Part shown: piece after piece, positions 51,540 to 62,852 of the stretch
Layout of the letters: each line of letters opens with the position of its first letter
Numbering within the stretch: position 1 is the first letter of the stretch
NCBI GenBank assembly: GCA_022410635.1
Contig: JAJVDF010000341.1
Span: forward strand, 1,230,596 to 1,294,595
Direction of reading: 5' to 3'
Origin: Tretioscincus oriximinensis
Taxonomy: Eukaryota; Chordata; Lepidosauria; Squamata; Gymnophthalmidae
Length of the DNA stretch: 64,000 nucleotides
Translations under genes and position numbers: made by a program
The notes under the pieces: generated by a model
The model's input: the letters and a program-made list of their open reading frames with translations, nothing else
Database searches by the model: none
What the model was told of the DNA's origin: nothing

Positions 51540-52740
51540 CGAGCTCCTCCTATTTTTGTACGCGCGTGCGCGCACGTGAGGCCAAGATTTTTAACGGCCG
51601 CCGGCCTGCTGCTATACTGCTGACTGAGGGGTGTGTGTGTGTATGCGCGCGCACTCCTTTCTCCTGGCGTAGTAGCGTTCCAATCCATACGAGTAGACTT
51701 CAGTGCGCATGCTCACACCGCCCTCACTGCCGTTCTGTCCTTCGATGCGGTTTCTTTTCCTCGCTCTCTGTGTCTGCCTTTTGCGCATGCGCCACTCCTT
51801 CCCTCCCTGTCGCCAGCCGGCCACCGCCCTTTTAAAGGGGCGGGGGAAAGTAAATATTGCGCCACGCCCCCTTTTTAACGGTCCTCCTCGCGCCGGCTAA
51901 CTCTCATTCTCCCCGCTGTGAGGTAAAAAAAAAAAGGGGGGGGGCGTGGTCTGATGAGAAGACATAGAGCTTGACGAGAGAGAAAAAAAGGGGGGGGGAG
52001 AACGAAAAAAGATACCCTCACGCATTACCCATCGTGCTTTGCGTGGCCCCTGGCACTGACGTGGCCGCCGGAGCCGCCATCTTGTGTGCCTGGGCGCAGC
52101 AGTGTGAGGAGGAAGGCAGCGAAGGAAGGAAGGAGGAGGAAGAAGAAGAAGGAGACGGCAGGCGGGGAGGGGGGGACGAGTGTGAGTCGTGAAAGCTGAA
52201 GCAAAAGAAGGAGCCGAGGAGGAAAGGAACGAGGCGCCGCCCGGTAAGCAACCCTTCTTTCCCCCTTAAGGGCCTTGGTTAGCTAACCAAGCCCCGCTCG
52301 GGCCGGGCCGCTGCCATTCTCCGACATTCGGGCAGGCGCTTGGGCCTAGCTAGGCCGCGCGTGGCGCCAGGCAACGGGGGGGGGGGGAATTGTCCCATAC
52401 GGGAACCTTATATGCCCCCCATTCTCTGAGTCCGGGTCCTGGGCGGAGCGGGGACGGACCCGAGGAGTTTCCAATTGCTGCATCTTCCGAGGAGGGGCGG
52501 TTTGCGAGGGCCCTCGACGCCGCCCGCTTACTAGACTTGGAGCTGCGACTCGCCTTGTGCCGCTTTTCACGGGGGAGGAGGGGGCGACGTCAACGGGAGC
52601 GGCTACTTCCTTATACCTCCGTGGGACTCAAAACCTTTGCCCTGGCGGCTNCCAAGCTAGGGCGCTGTGGTCTTGCCCCCCCTTGCCCTAGGGGCCCTTG
52701 CTTTGGGGGGGGCAAACTAGGGGCCGTTGACCTGATAACC
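51540..52740. promoter_or_regulatory. CpG island / promoter region of a probable host gene
   Basis: CpG is abundant (CGCGCGTGCGCGCACG, GCGCATGCGCCAC, CCGCGCGTGGCGCC) in contrast to the CpG-poor remainder. GC boxes (GGGGCGGGG at 51838, CCACGCCCCC at 51863, GGGGCGTGG at 51943) and an AGCCGCCATCTTGTG motif (52073), a typical YY1-type site near start sites, are present. No TATA box is evident, as expected for a housekeeping promoter. It is inferred to drive transcription to the right; a divergent transcript is also possible. Confidence 0.75.
52030..52243 (+). other. Probable non-coding first exon with splice donor
   Basis: The G/A-rich, CpG-rich sequence from around the YY1-type site ends CGCCGCCCG followed by GTAAGC (52244), a strong donor. 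No long frame with a credible protein is present; a short frame at 51971-52192 is Glu/Gly-rich and has no family match. The transcription start is not determined. The gene identity is unknown. Confidence 0.5.
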
Positions 52741-52995
52741 TTTGCTTGGGGGGAGGGAACTAAGGGGCTTTTCCCTGGTGACCTTTGCTCGGGGGGAGTG
52801 TAACATTTGGAGACTTTGCTCTGTGGGGCTTTTGCTCTGGGTCTTCCCAAACTAGGACCCCCCAAACTAGAATTCTTTGCATTGGTCCCAAACTAGGGGC
52901 TTTTGCTCTGGNAGTCTCAACTAAGGGCCTTTGCTGCGGTGGCCCCAAAATGGGCTTGGTTGTAGTGGCCCCTAAACTAAAGGCCTTTCGGAGGC
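52640..52995. repeat. Degenerate GC-rich tandem repeat in probable intron 1
   Basis: Units like CCAAACTAGGGGCTTTTGCTCTGG recur about eight times with heavy variation (GGGGCAAACTAGGGGCC, GGAACTAAGGGGCTTTTCC, CCCAAACTAGGACCC, CCCCTAAACTAAAGGCC). The translations are not meaningful. Confidence 0.65.
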
Positions 52996-53034
52996 CTAAT
53001 TTTGTGGATTTCATAACCTGGTTAAAACCTACTT

Positions 53035-53125
53035 CTTGGAATCATGGAGTTGGAAGGGACCTCTAGGGTGACAAGGTCCAAGCCCCCTGCTCAATGCAGG
53101 ATTCACTAAATCATCTTCACCTAGG
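53035..53125 (-). mobile_element. CR1 3' end (ATTCTATG subfamily), minus strand
   Basis: GGAATCATGGAGTTGGAAGGGACC, AGGGTGACAAGGTCCAAGCCCCCTG and CAATGCAGGATTCACTAAA are the reversed CR1 3' end. Confidence 0.85.
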
Positions 53126-53149
53126 TCTGTGGGACTCTGTTTCCTCTAA

Positions 53150-53312
53150 GGCCCAGCCTCACTAAGCCTTATTCTGGACTATATCTCCGAATAGGAGCCT
53201 GTCATCTACGTGTTAATGTAGACTATGGTAGGCCCCGAATGAGCCTGTCATAGTGTACACTGGTACGTGGATGACCAAGCTCTGGCCCAGGATATAACCT
53301 AGAATAAGACTC
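53150..53312. mobile_element. Foldback MITE (CCTTATTCTGG family), palindromic
   Basis: CTAAGCCTTATTCTGGAC, ATCTCCGAATAGGAGCCTGTC, then TGTAGACTATGGTAGG is mirrored by CATAGTGTACACTGGTACGTGG, GCTCTGGCCCAGGATATAACC, AGAATAAGACTCC. It is the same element as at 31.23 kb. Confidence 0.7.
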
Positions 53313-53319
53313 CCCAGCT

Positions 53320-54265
53320 TGCTGAAGGGTAGACTATTCTTTTTTTAAAAATTGAAAGACAGTTTCTTGTCCCATTTCCATGACTTCTTTTCCAGCTGAT
53401 GGGCATTTTTTTCAACACTTTGAAGCTTTTTTTGTTTTATTCTGCCTTATTTCAAAAGTAGAGTACATCCATAGAAGAGTGCTTAGTGGATTAAAACAAG
53501 TTGTTTTTGAAAAGGAGGGGTTGGTCAGTCAGTCTTTAGGGTTGTATTAACAGTTGGAGAACAGACAGGATTGGTGGAGAATTCCTCTTTCTCTCCTGGA
53601 ATTTGGCCCAATGCTGGGGTGGGGAAACTGATTCTGATCAGTTAGTCACTCATGGGTGACTTCATCAGGACAAAAAGTTACGCAAGCGCATACTCAGAAG
53701 GACGAAATGGCAGAAAATTAGTTCCTCCTTGTCCAAAAGTTGTGGTTTAGGAAAGCAGATTTCTGATCCCTTCTCTGGATTGGATGTGTGCTTATACGAC
53801 CTGTGAAACAAAGTCATGTCATTGCTACACATCCTTAGTGTCCTCGCCACACAACCCCATCCCTGAAATACCGTGAAACATTGGCAGGTCTACTTGCATT
53901 AGCACAGCTAGTTTCTGCACTCTACTGGCTATTATTCATGCTGTAATAATTTTGTTCTGTTAAAAAAATTGTGTTGAACTCTTTGCACGGAAAGCAATAA
54001 AAGAAAGGTTGTAAGTGTCACTAAAGGCAATGACAGTGCTTGGTATTCCTTGTCACTTCGGTGAATCCCTACTTGCTTTTTTAAATTCTTGTGTCAGTTC
54101 TTAATCTATTGTTCCTTCTTTTTTAGTCTACAGAAGTTCATGCAATCAATATTTTTTCTGGTTAGTGTCTTAAGATATTTAATGATCCACTTCCTAGAAA
54201 TTATTATCCAGCTCTTGTTTCCTAACTAAAGGGCTAGGATACCATCTTGCTAGATATGAACAGAA
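53320..54265. other. Probable intron, no recognised feature
   Basis: A pyrimidine tract with AG (54117-54126, CTTCTTTTTTAG) precedes a short segment with a weak GTTAGT donor; I do not consider it an exon. The rest is unassigned. Confidence 0.4.
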
Positions 54266-54269
54266 TAGC

Positions 54270-54830
54270 ACAGCTTCTTTTAATTCTCTTTTTAAAATTG
54301 TTTNTATTATATCCTTTTCCATTCATACAATACAATAATGATAACTTTTTAACATATATTACATATCTCCTCTTTCTGTTCCCTCCCTCCTCCTCTTCCT
54401 CACCCCCTTCCCTCCTTATGGGAATTATTTCATTTATATCTTGTAGAATTTAAATCACACTGTACATCGGAACCTTGAGAAGATATAAAATTTTACATAG
54501 TGTATGATATTTGTAATTTTAATCGTTTATCCGTTAGGGTTGTCTCATTCATAAGATAGTTATTTACTGCTTCCCATTTTTGTTTAAATGTTCTTNTTTT
54601 AGTTACATTGTTGTTACAGTAAATCCTTGCTGCTCTAATTTCGGCCGTGATCTTTTCAATAATGTATTCATGCCATTTCCATTTTGTCCATTTTATTTTA
54701 TCCTTCCACCCATTCAATACTACCAATTGAGCACAAGCTACTAAGTCTTCAATTACATTTCTTTTTTCTATTGGGCTTATATCATTCAAACCTGCTAATA
54801 TTACCATTTTAATTCTCTGAAGCCAGCTTC
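54270..54830 (-). mobile_element. L1-type LINE C-terminal fragment, minus strand
   Basis: The minus strand (54807-54493) encodes 'AQLVVLNGWKDKIKWTKWKW' and 'TFKQKWEAVNNYLMNE', comparable with the 'WKDKSKW' and 'MKQKWLKGL' blocks at the C-terminus of the L1 at 42.3 kb, but a different subfamily. The 3' end lies near 54270-54300. Confidence 0.75.
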
Positions 54831-55195
54831 TGTCCCTTCATTTAAAAATCTGGAAGCTTGGCGGGATCTATATGAGATCTTTTGGTATTCATGGCATTTT
54901 GTTTATTATTTTGCTTTTTGGCCTTAGATTTCAAACTTGAAAATAAGACTTCAATTATCCAGAATTCAGAAATTTATGATTTGTAGAAAAAATATATGCA
55001 AAGTTGCATTTTTATCCTGTCCTGGACCGAAAAGGTTGAGGGCAAGTTGCAGCAGTATAGGAAAATATGAAACGAACACAATAAAAGAAATTGGCACAAC
55101 ACTGGACAATTGCAAAAGGATTAACCACATTTATGGGGACCAGAATTATGTGCATCACTAGTATTAAATATAGTATGTCTCTAAGACTGGTATTT

Positions 55196-55515
55196 CCAGA
55201 CATGGATAGATCAGTCGCTAAGGAAACCATCTCTCATGTGGGAGATTGGGTTTCAAAGCCTTGTGTCGGACATGGGGAGGGGTGAGCACCTTCCACTAGC
55301 CTGTAGCTCTAGCCAATCCAGCTATTCGAAACCATGAATCGCAAGAAATTGCAACTGACTGTAAGTAGATACAGTACATGGGAACCACCAGAGCCTGGTG
55401 GGGAAGACAGAATGTAAGCCTTCAGGGAAAAATACCCTTGTAAGCCGCTTTGAGTCCCTTTGAAAGGTGAGAAAAGCGGGGTATAAGAACCCAGTTCTTC
55501 TTTTCCTCTTCTTTT
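55196..55515 (+). mobile_element. SINE-A, most complete copy, plus strand
   Basis: The head ATAGATCAGTCGCTAAGGAAACC and GGGAGATTGGGTTTCAAAGCC are the A- and B-box region. The body is GGGGAGGGGTGAGCACC, CTGTAGCTCTAGCCAATCCAGC, CTGACTGTAAGTAGATACAG and AAGCCGCTTTGAGTCCC; the tail is GGTATAAGAACCCAGTTCTTC with a short TTC/TTCC run. It is tRNA-derived with a (TTC)n tail. Confidence 0.85.
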
Positions 55516-55519
55516 CCTT

Positions 55520-56350
55520 CTTACACACCCATTTCATGCACTTAATGTGCTGGGTGTTCAGAAAGTGTGAGAACAGACTAAATTGAATTCTCGATTTTTN
55601 AAAAAAACATTTTTAGAGTATTTGCTCCTTTTCTTGCTTTTTGTGAATACTTATTTTTTATTCTTCTATTCTGTCGTGTACCCAAAAGTCTCAAGTGTGC
55701 GTCAACAATCGAAACAGACCTGTTAAAAACAGTAGCAGCATCTGAAAGTGAGGATAAATTTATTTCTCCAGCAAAGGCTAAGATGGGTCTTCAACAATTT
55801 TCTGAATGTATACATCAAAAGTGTTTGGCTCATCTCAGCAGAGAGATTATTTCATAATCTGCGAGTCATCACTGAGAAGCCCTGTTCCAGGTCCCATTCC
55901 CTTTACTATTGAGAGTGAAGGTACCAGCAGCCTTCCTAAGCAGGGCAGGTTGATTTGGATGAAGCCATTCCTTTATTTATTTGGGACTCAACTCACTTTG
56001 GATCCCATAAGTTCACGTTAACACTTTTAGTTGGGCTTGGTAGCAAATTGGTAATAACACAAAGAATAATTGGAGAATTGGGTAGAATAAGGTGTTCTGC
56101 TTTTCCATTCTTATCCTTGGAAAACAAAATCCTGAGAATTTTGCTTGTAGTTCTTTGTGAAGGTTTTGTTTAAGGCTGTTGAGAACAATTTGACCAAGTG
56201 GATCATATCATGTCAATACTGAGTCACCTATTCTGAGAAGACCGATTTCGTTCCTTTATTTCCATTTTTTATTTCATGCAACTTACACCTAGGCGTGCAC
56301 AGAGTGTTTTCAGATATGGCTCTAGCAACTAATCTGTCAGAATGTCTTAA
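55520..56350. other. Probable intron with an old L2-like relic
   Basis: 55860-55975 (CATCACTGAGAAGCCCTGTTCC, GCAGGGCAGGTTGATTTGG) looks like an old L2/ancient repeat. No exon is supported. Confidence 0.4.
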
Positions 56351-56357
56351 ACATCCA

Positions 56358-56640
56358 AGCTAACAGCTTGGATAGTTTCAAGACAGGACTAGACAGGTTT
56401 ATGGACACTAAGGGTATAAATGGATACTAAGATAGTTGTCTGGATGTCGCCTCTGGGATGGAGCAACAGGCAGGACTCTTGAAATACCATTTGCAGGGAG
56501 TCACGAACAGGAGCAGCATATTTTGCTTTCCTCTGTTCGGACTGCCCAGGTGCATCTGGTGGGCCTCTGTGTGACACAGAATGCTGGACTCGATGGGCTG
56601 TGGCCTGATCCAGTATGGCTCTTCTTATGTTCTTATGGTT
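56358..56640 (+). mobile_element. Young CR1 LINE 3' end, plus strand
   Basis: It starts in the last coding block (AACAGCTTGGATAGTTTCAAGACAGGAC), has the complete 3' untranslated region and ends CTTCTTATGTTCTTATGG. Sequence is close to the 18.5 and 60.7 kb copies. Confidence 0.92.
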
Positions 56641-56644
56641 TCCC

Positions 56645-57880
56645 ATAAGAGGTACATGGGAAATCCTCTAGATGGAGCTTTGTACCAGTTTCATGCTCTC
56701 CAGATGTGTACACATAACAATCTCCTTTGACATCTGTAGACTTTCTGATCACTAGAGCTGGCTGGACCTTAAAGGTAAGACCAGCAGTGGCAGAGGGAGG
56801 CAAGGGAAGATGGGGTGCAGAACCACCAGTATCGGCACGGGGTAGGAGGAAGTCAACTAGAATCCCTATTTTATTTGTGGCAACAGGAACAAAGTATAAA
56901 TATAGTGCATCCATCCTCCCTTCTCCTATCCTTGCAGGATTTCATTCAGAACAACTGAATTGCAGGCATGGGTATCAAAAGAGTTTGTCCTGTTGGAGGT
57001 CTGCCACTGAAGGTCCCCACATTTGCTGCAGTTTTTCACATTTCAGAGTATAACAAAACCACAAGAAGGCCTTCACTTTGTGGGCTTTAAGAAAATTGTT
57101 CTTCCAATATTTGGTATCTGAACCTTTAGATCTTTACATGTATTAATTCATTCATTTTCATTTCTATGTCAGTATCAGTACATGTCAATATCATTACCTG
57201 AAATTGGGCTTGATAGTGAATTGGTAGCTAATGCAGTTCTTTCAAGGCCAACATTGTCTTGCTAGAAGCTCCTGACATGTTCTGCTTTTTTCAGCTTCTG
57301 GATCTCATAGAGTGACCCATAGAGCATGTATACAGGAGTGTAGGTTAAAGGTCACCAGAGCATGGATCAGTCTTGCCAATTCGCCCTGATCTAAGAAAGG
57401 CTGGAGCTGGCAAAAAGTTCAGAGCTGGAGATAAGTAGTCATGGCTGGCGATGAACTAAGAAGCAGACTCAGGTTGAGTACCCTTTTTAAGGGAAAAACA
57501 GATCCACTGATAATTGGGTGACATCCAATTCCTGAACTCAAAAACCCATGACTCACAGTTCCCCCATCTAGCCCAACACTGGCTTCGAATGATAATCAAA
57601 CATCTCACCTCATTTAGAATAAAACAGAAAAGAATTGATTGTCATGCACATTCTTATAGCACCTCACTGCTCTGATGGCCCCTCCCACAGATATTTTACG
57701 TAGGAGAAGATGATGATGGTGATGATGATTTTAAAGCTTTGGCAAACACGTTTGTAATTTTAGTATTAGTTTCTAATTTTTTTCTCTCTGCTGAATTAGA
57801 TTTATGTATTTAATTGTACATTTTAAATTACAGCTTTAAAAGTACTTAGAATAATAGTTCTGACTTTTTTATGCATGTTT
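56645..57880. other. Probable intron, no recognised gene
   Basis: 57200-57310 resembles the old repeat at 6.25 kb, and (GAT)n is near 57708-57730. No exon is supported. Confidence 0.4.
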
Positions 57881-57882
57881 AG

Positions 57883-57909
57883 TCTCAAGAAGAAAAGATG
57901 GAAGTGGGG
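57883..57909 (+). CDS. Candidate 27-nt exon, possibly with a start codon
   Basis: A TTTTTTATGCATGTTTAG acceptor is followed by 27 bases and a GTGAGT donor. In phase 0 it reads SQEEKMEVG; its ATG (57898) has a good context (AAGATGG). If the CpG-island exon is untranslated, this could be the first coding exon. Such short matches can occur by chance, and I cannot name a protein. Confidence 0.25.
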
Positions 57910-57911
57910 GT

Positions 57912-59540
57912 GAGTGTAATGACACTGTTCTGATACCTGGAAGGATGACATAACAAAAGGGTCATGACCTGTTCTCAGAATAGATTGCGTGAACTAACAG
58001 TCTGCAGGAACAGTAAGGGAGATACTATGGAATAACAGAAAGCAAAATTCTTGAGTAAGAAAGTTTCAGTAGAAGAAAAGTATTGATTAATTTATCATTA
58101 GATTCAAGCAGAAGCGGGGCAGTTTCATAGTTGTATATGCTGTATTTTTATTCGGACATGCAGGCGGTATCATAATTTTTAGCTGCTCTGTTCTGGTTTT
58201 TAATAGTAATTTACTGAGTTCACCTTGACACCCTTTGATGTTGAACAGAATATAAGTATAAATAAATATATCTGAGCATAAGGGCTAGAATGACCCTTTC
58301 CAACTGCAATATGATCTTGCCTTTTATACACGTTACCTGGAAAATATAAGAACTGTTTTGCTCATGGTTGCCTGTATGTATCATATGTAAGTTATAATTT
58401 TAACAACTAAGATAAAATAGGTTTTGCTAAAAAAAAAAAAAAATTAGCAAAAGAAGATGGCAAGTTGAATATTAGCTCTTCATTTAGACCAGGTTGAATA
58501 CAAACCTCAGCTTGAATGAATGGTTGTATATCTATGATGTTTTCAGGTATTGTAGGGATACATGTGGTCAAACAATCTAGTGGTTTGCATTTGAGAATGT
58601 TTGTAAAAAAAGCTTTCTGTTGCAAAAAGACAGTTTTCGCATTAAAAATACATAAACCATAGAACATTCAATTTAATCGTTTCTGTTTGCAACCATGAGA
58701 CCAGATTGGTTTTTGATCACATTTTTAAATATCTAAACAGCCACATATTTGAGTTGATGCAAACATCTGCACACAGGAATATTCAGCTGAGGGTTTGAAT
58801 GCCAATACATCTTGATTCATGAATTTTCTCTAATCCATTTCAAACCANTCGCAGCAAGTAGCTAAGTAATAAACTAGGTAAGTTTCATAGATACATTATT
58901 AGTATAACACAACAGGACAATTAATCTTATCATTTCCTAAATGCTGTTCTCTCAAAACTCATCTGTCATGAAGCTATTCAGTCTGTCACCCTTTGACCTG
59001 TTACATTGATACACAGTTAAGGTTTATTCATATGATCAGACATATAATGCTGCAGAAAGAGATACAATAACTTGAAAATCTTACTAGTGGGATTTTGTAC
59101 CTTCAGGGAGTAGGAGAACTTGATTTGATTAGTGCAGAGCAAAATTTAGATGTGTCTAGCAACTCAGGGCTGTGGTGGGTCGAAGTACATTCAAAATGAT
59201 GGACACTGTGTTTAGACACCTGGCTTAGAATGCCAATCGCTGGGACGCAATTTATTAATATGTAAAAGATATCCTAGGTCCTTTGGTTTGGTTTTTAATA
59301 GAATAGAACTACAGTTTCCAGNTGGAAGTGGAATACAACATGTTATTGTTCCAGAGCATCTCAGGGTCTTTAAATTGAAGAAATTGTAGTCTATAATCTG
59401 CAGTGCAAGGAGTACAAAATACTTCTATGCCTAGTTAAGTAACAATGTGTCATCTTCAGCNCAAGACCAGCATCTAAAACATCAAAGGCAGGGCAAGATG
59501 AATTTATGGTTTCAATGAAAGCCATTAAAGGCTGATTTAC
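57912..59540. other. Probable intron, AT-rich, no recognised feature
   Basis: No repeat boundary or exon could be supported. A poly-A run lies at 58430-58443. Confidence 0.4.
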
Positions 59541-59544
59541 ACTT

Positions 59545-59815
59545 GCCTCAGTCGTTAAGAGACAGTTTTTCAGCTGAGAGATCCATTTTCAAGCCCTATG
59601 TTGGGCGTGGAGAGAGGTAAGCCTCAGCTTCAACCAATTTAGCTGTTCAGAAGAAAGTAGATTTGCAATCTACATTTCAAGTAGATTCATGAGTACTGCC
59701 ACCAATCTGGTGGGGAAGATAGAATGGATCTAAGCCTTTGGGTGAACATTAACCTTGCAAGCCACTCTGTGTCCCTTCACATGAGAAAGGTATTAAAAAC
59801 AGATTCTTCTATTTT
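59545..59815 (+). mobile_element. SINE-A copy, plus strand
   Basis: TGCCTCAGTCGTTAAGAGACAG is the head, followed by GCCTCAGCTTCAACCAATTTAGC, AGCCTTTGGGTGAACATTAACC and AAGCCACTCTGTGTCCC. It is diverged. Confidence 0.7.
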
Positions 59816-59819
59816 ATCA

Positions 59820-60685
59820 GTTTAATCTCAAAGTATTTTTGGTCTGAATATGTTCTGATCTGAATGTTATGTGTGCCATGTGAAGGTGCTTCTTTTTTAA
59901 ATATCACTTAAAGCCCTGTTGAAAGATACTTCCAGAGAGTGATTCCTCTTGATGATAAAGAACTTTGTTTGTTTGCTTGTTTGTTTGAATTTCTTATAGC
60001 CAAGGACTCAAGGCAGTTAACAATAAAAACAGAATTAACATATTAAGATAACACAGTACCTGAACATTTATTCACAGTTGTAAGGATTGTCACCCTCTGA
60101 CAATNAATTAAGTCAACTAACAGTGTAACTTATTGACCAAATTCAACCTTCTCTTTTATACAGTTTTCTAACTGAGCCCCAGCCTATGAGGCCTTTTCCC
60201 TCTGCATAATTACAAGGCATCACCATGAGCATATTAACATATAGCAATACACCTAATATATATAAAACCATATTCACAATTTGGTCAGGGCTTTCCAATA
60301 AATCTCCGCTAGCTAAGAAAAGCTGAGTGTGTAAATACCAGCTCCTCCTCCTCTTCTTCTTTTTGTTTTTTTGTTTCTGTGGCAGTGGAAGAGGAACACA
60401 GGAGACACCTTGTAAAGTAGCAACAGAATTGCTTAAGATTGCTTCCTTCCTGTTTTGACCATTAATTGCCTTGTGATAGCCGATATCCACTGCTGCATAT
60501 CATCCTGTTACTATTTGTGAATCTAATCTGAAACATTTGGATGCTCCTATGCTTTAAACCCATCCACTTCAAAGGAAATTCTAGAATCCCAGAAAATGTT
60601 CTAATGATGCAATTAAATTATGTCAACTTATGGCATCCTGTCATTAGATCTCATACATAATGGTGCGGAACATCAAATAAACGTC
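59820..60685. other. Probable intron, no recognised gene
   Basis: A (TTTG)n run is at about 59965-59985. The rest is unassigned. Confidence 0.4.
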
Positions 60686-60686
60686 T

Positions 60687-61673
60687 CATAAGAACATAAG
60701 AACATAAGAAGAGCCATACTGGATCAGGCCACAGCCCATCGAGTCCAGCATTCTGTATCACACAAAGGCCCACCAGATGCACCTGGGCAGTCCGAACAGA
60801 GGAAAGCAAAATATGCTGCTCCTGTTCGTGACTCCCTGCAAATGGTATTTCAAAAGTCCTGCCTGTTGCTCCATCCCGGAGGCTACATCCAGACAACTAT
60901 CTTAGTATCCATTTATACCCTTAGTGTCCATAAACCTGTCTAGTCCTGTCTTGAAACTATCCAAGCTGTTAGCTACCACTACCTCTTCAGGAAGTAAATT
61001 CCACAGGCCGATGACCCTCTGGGTGAAAAAATACTTCCCTTTGTCTGTTCTCACTTTTCTACCCAACAGTTTTAAGGAGTGCCCTCTGGTCCTTGTGTTG
61101 TGTGATAGAGAAAACATTTTTTCTCTATTCACCCTGTCGATCCCATGCATGATTTTGTACACTTCAATCAGATCACCCCTCAAACGTCTCCTTTCAAGGC
61201 TGAAGAGGCCCAGACGTTGCAGCCTTGCTTCGTAAGGGAGGTGCTCCAGACCCTTGATCATTTTTGTTGCCCTTTTCTGCACCTCTCCAGTTCCAAAATA
61301 TCCCTCTTGAGATGTGGTGACCAGAATTGGACACAGTATTCCAAATGTGGCCTCACCACAGATTTATAAAGAGGCAAAACAACATTTGCTGACTTATTTT
61401 CGATTCCTTTCCTAATTATCCCCAACATGGAATTTGCCTTTTTTGCAGCTGCTGCACACTGGGTTGACATTTTCATTGAATTGTCCACTAACACCCCAAG
61501 ATCCTTTTCTTGCTCGGTCACAGAAAGCTTGGTTCCCATCAGGTGGTAGGAGTATTTTGGGTTCTTTGCCCCAATACGCATGACCTTGCACTTGCTTAAG
61601 TTGAAGTGCATTTGCCACTTTGATGCCCACTCACCCAATTTCAATAAATCACTCTGGAGTGCCTTACAATCAA
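60687..61673 (-). mobile_element. CR1 LINE, about 1 kb, ORF2 C-terminus with one frameshift
   Basis: It is nearly identical to the copy at 33.4-34.4 kb. On the minus strand, 61644-61258 encodes 'WASKWQMHFNLSKCKVMRIG' through 'WSPHLKRDILELE', and 61282-60902 continues 'RATKMIKGLEHLPYEARLQR' to 'MDTKGINGY'. A one-base deletion (CACCTCTCCAG against CACCTTCTCCAG on the + strand, near 61285) separates the two. The 3' untranslated region and reversed octamer tail are at 60687-60900. It is 5' truncated at about 61673. Confidence 0.93.
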
Positions 61674-61764
61674 AGATTGCTTGAATCTTGAAAGAGACCC
61701 AGATTTACTTATGAGGTTCATTGAGAATTGTAGATTAAGATTATCAATACCTGCCAGGTTTATT

Positions 61765-61880
61765 TCAATGGAAGAAAAAGCTCAGGTGCTATTGGTGGGC
61801 TACTCAGTGAAAGAAGATGCTGGAGTATATCGGCTGTGGCCCCATTTAGCAGGGCTCCTCTNAGGTTCTTACATAATATG
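61765..61880 (+). mobile_element. Old CR1 3' end, plus strand
   Basis: CTCAGGTGCTATTGGTGGGC, GATGCTGGAGTATATCGGCTG and GGCCCCATTTAGCAGGGCTCCTC match the older CR1 3' untranslated region. Confidence 0.65.
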
Positions 61881-61924
61881 TCTTGTGTTATTTAATACAC
61901 TGTATTACTCAATCAGTGCAATTA

Positions 61925-62160
61925 TAGTAGTGCATCTCAATCAATTGGAATATCACAAAAAAGCATATTTCAGTGATTCAGTTTAAATAGTGAAACTCCT
62001 ATATTATATAAATTCATTAAACACAGAGTGATCTATTTCTAATGCTTATTTCTTTAATTCGAGTGTGACCCTATGAGTCTNCAATATTGAAACTTTCTCA
62101 CAATATTTTAATTGACTGAGATAGTGACTTTTGTGTTTTCGTTATCTGTTAGCCTTAATC
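61925..62160. mobile_element. Tc1/mariner-type relic
   Basis: GTAGTGCATCTCAATCAATTGGAATATCAC, GTGAAACTCCTATATTATATA and ACACAGAGTGATCTATTTC are in the order of a widespread vertebrate Tc1/mariner-type non-autonomous element, by recollection of its pattern. The right end is decayed (TTTTAATTGACTGAGATAGTGAC). Confidence 0.5.
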
Positions 62161-62374
62161 ATCAATATTAAAAGACATAGTTATTCATTAAATACAGAAA
62201 GCACATCTTCCATGGTACATTCACATTGAGCTAATATTATTTTGAGGTTGTCAACCAATATAAAATTGAAATGGCATTTGGAAATCAGTGGTGTCACCAA
62301 CTATTCTGCCATATGAACCTGTCATGTGAATCATCACTTACATTTTTAATTGTTTTAAATTATTGTATCTTTCT

Positions 62375-62440
62375 ATGAACTAAAGATGCTACAAGGCCCT
62401 CTTGCTAGATATTCTGGACCCAAACTAACATTTCTTTGAA
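62375..62440. mobile_element. Penelope-like terminal scrap
   Basis: CTAAAGATGCTACAAGGCCC, ATATTCTGGACCCAAACTAACATTTCTTTGAAAT match the PLE terminal block. Confidence 0.6.
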
Positions 62441-62852
62441 ATCTCCCTCTATAAAAATGCATCGCTGACTGAGTCTGAGGAGTGATCTGTCTAGTCAAAC
62501 AGTCTGTTCCCACATTGTGCTAGCATGATATACGGCCTTCTCAAACACAGCTCCCGTTGCTAACAGACCTTGATAGCCCTGCATATGAATTGATCAGAAA
62601 GAGGCTTCATTGATATCGGATTAAACAGTGCTTGCAAGTAGCAGGTGGTGTTCCAGTATGTTCTATAACGTTACTTTGTTCTAGAAAGGATTCAGACATA
62701 GTATGAGGAGCCCTGCCCTGGTTGATTCCAAACAGCCATGCTAGGAGCCAGTCTATAGGAATTAGCCAGATGGCTTCTCTGGTTTCAGCCTCCAAACTTT
62801 CTCCAAGTATATTGTGCAAAAACAACCTTGGCTTTGTATGGTACCCTTGCAG

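Noticed and set aside
51971..52192. Glu/Gly-rich frame in the CpG island
   Set aside because: Low complexity and no family match; the region is better read as a non-coding first exon.
52760..53066. Coding frames in the GC-rich repeat after exon 1
   Set aside because: They come from degenerate CTAGGGGC units, have frames on both strands and contain Ns; no family match.
54127..54160. Possible exon after CTTCTTTTTTAG
   Set aside because: The donor (GTTAGT) is weak, the segment is short and phase-inconsistent with the other candidates.
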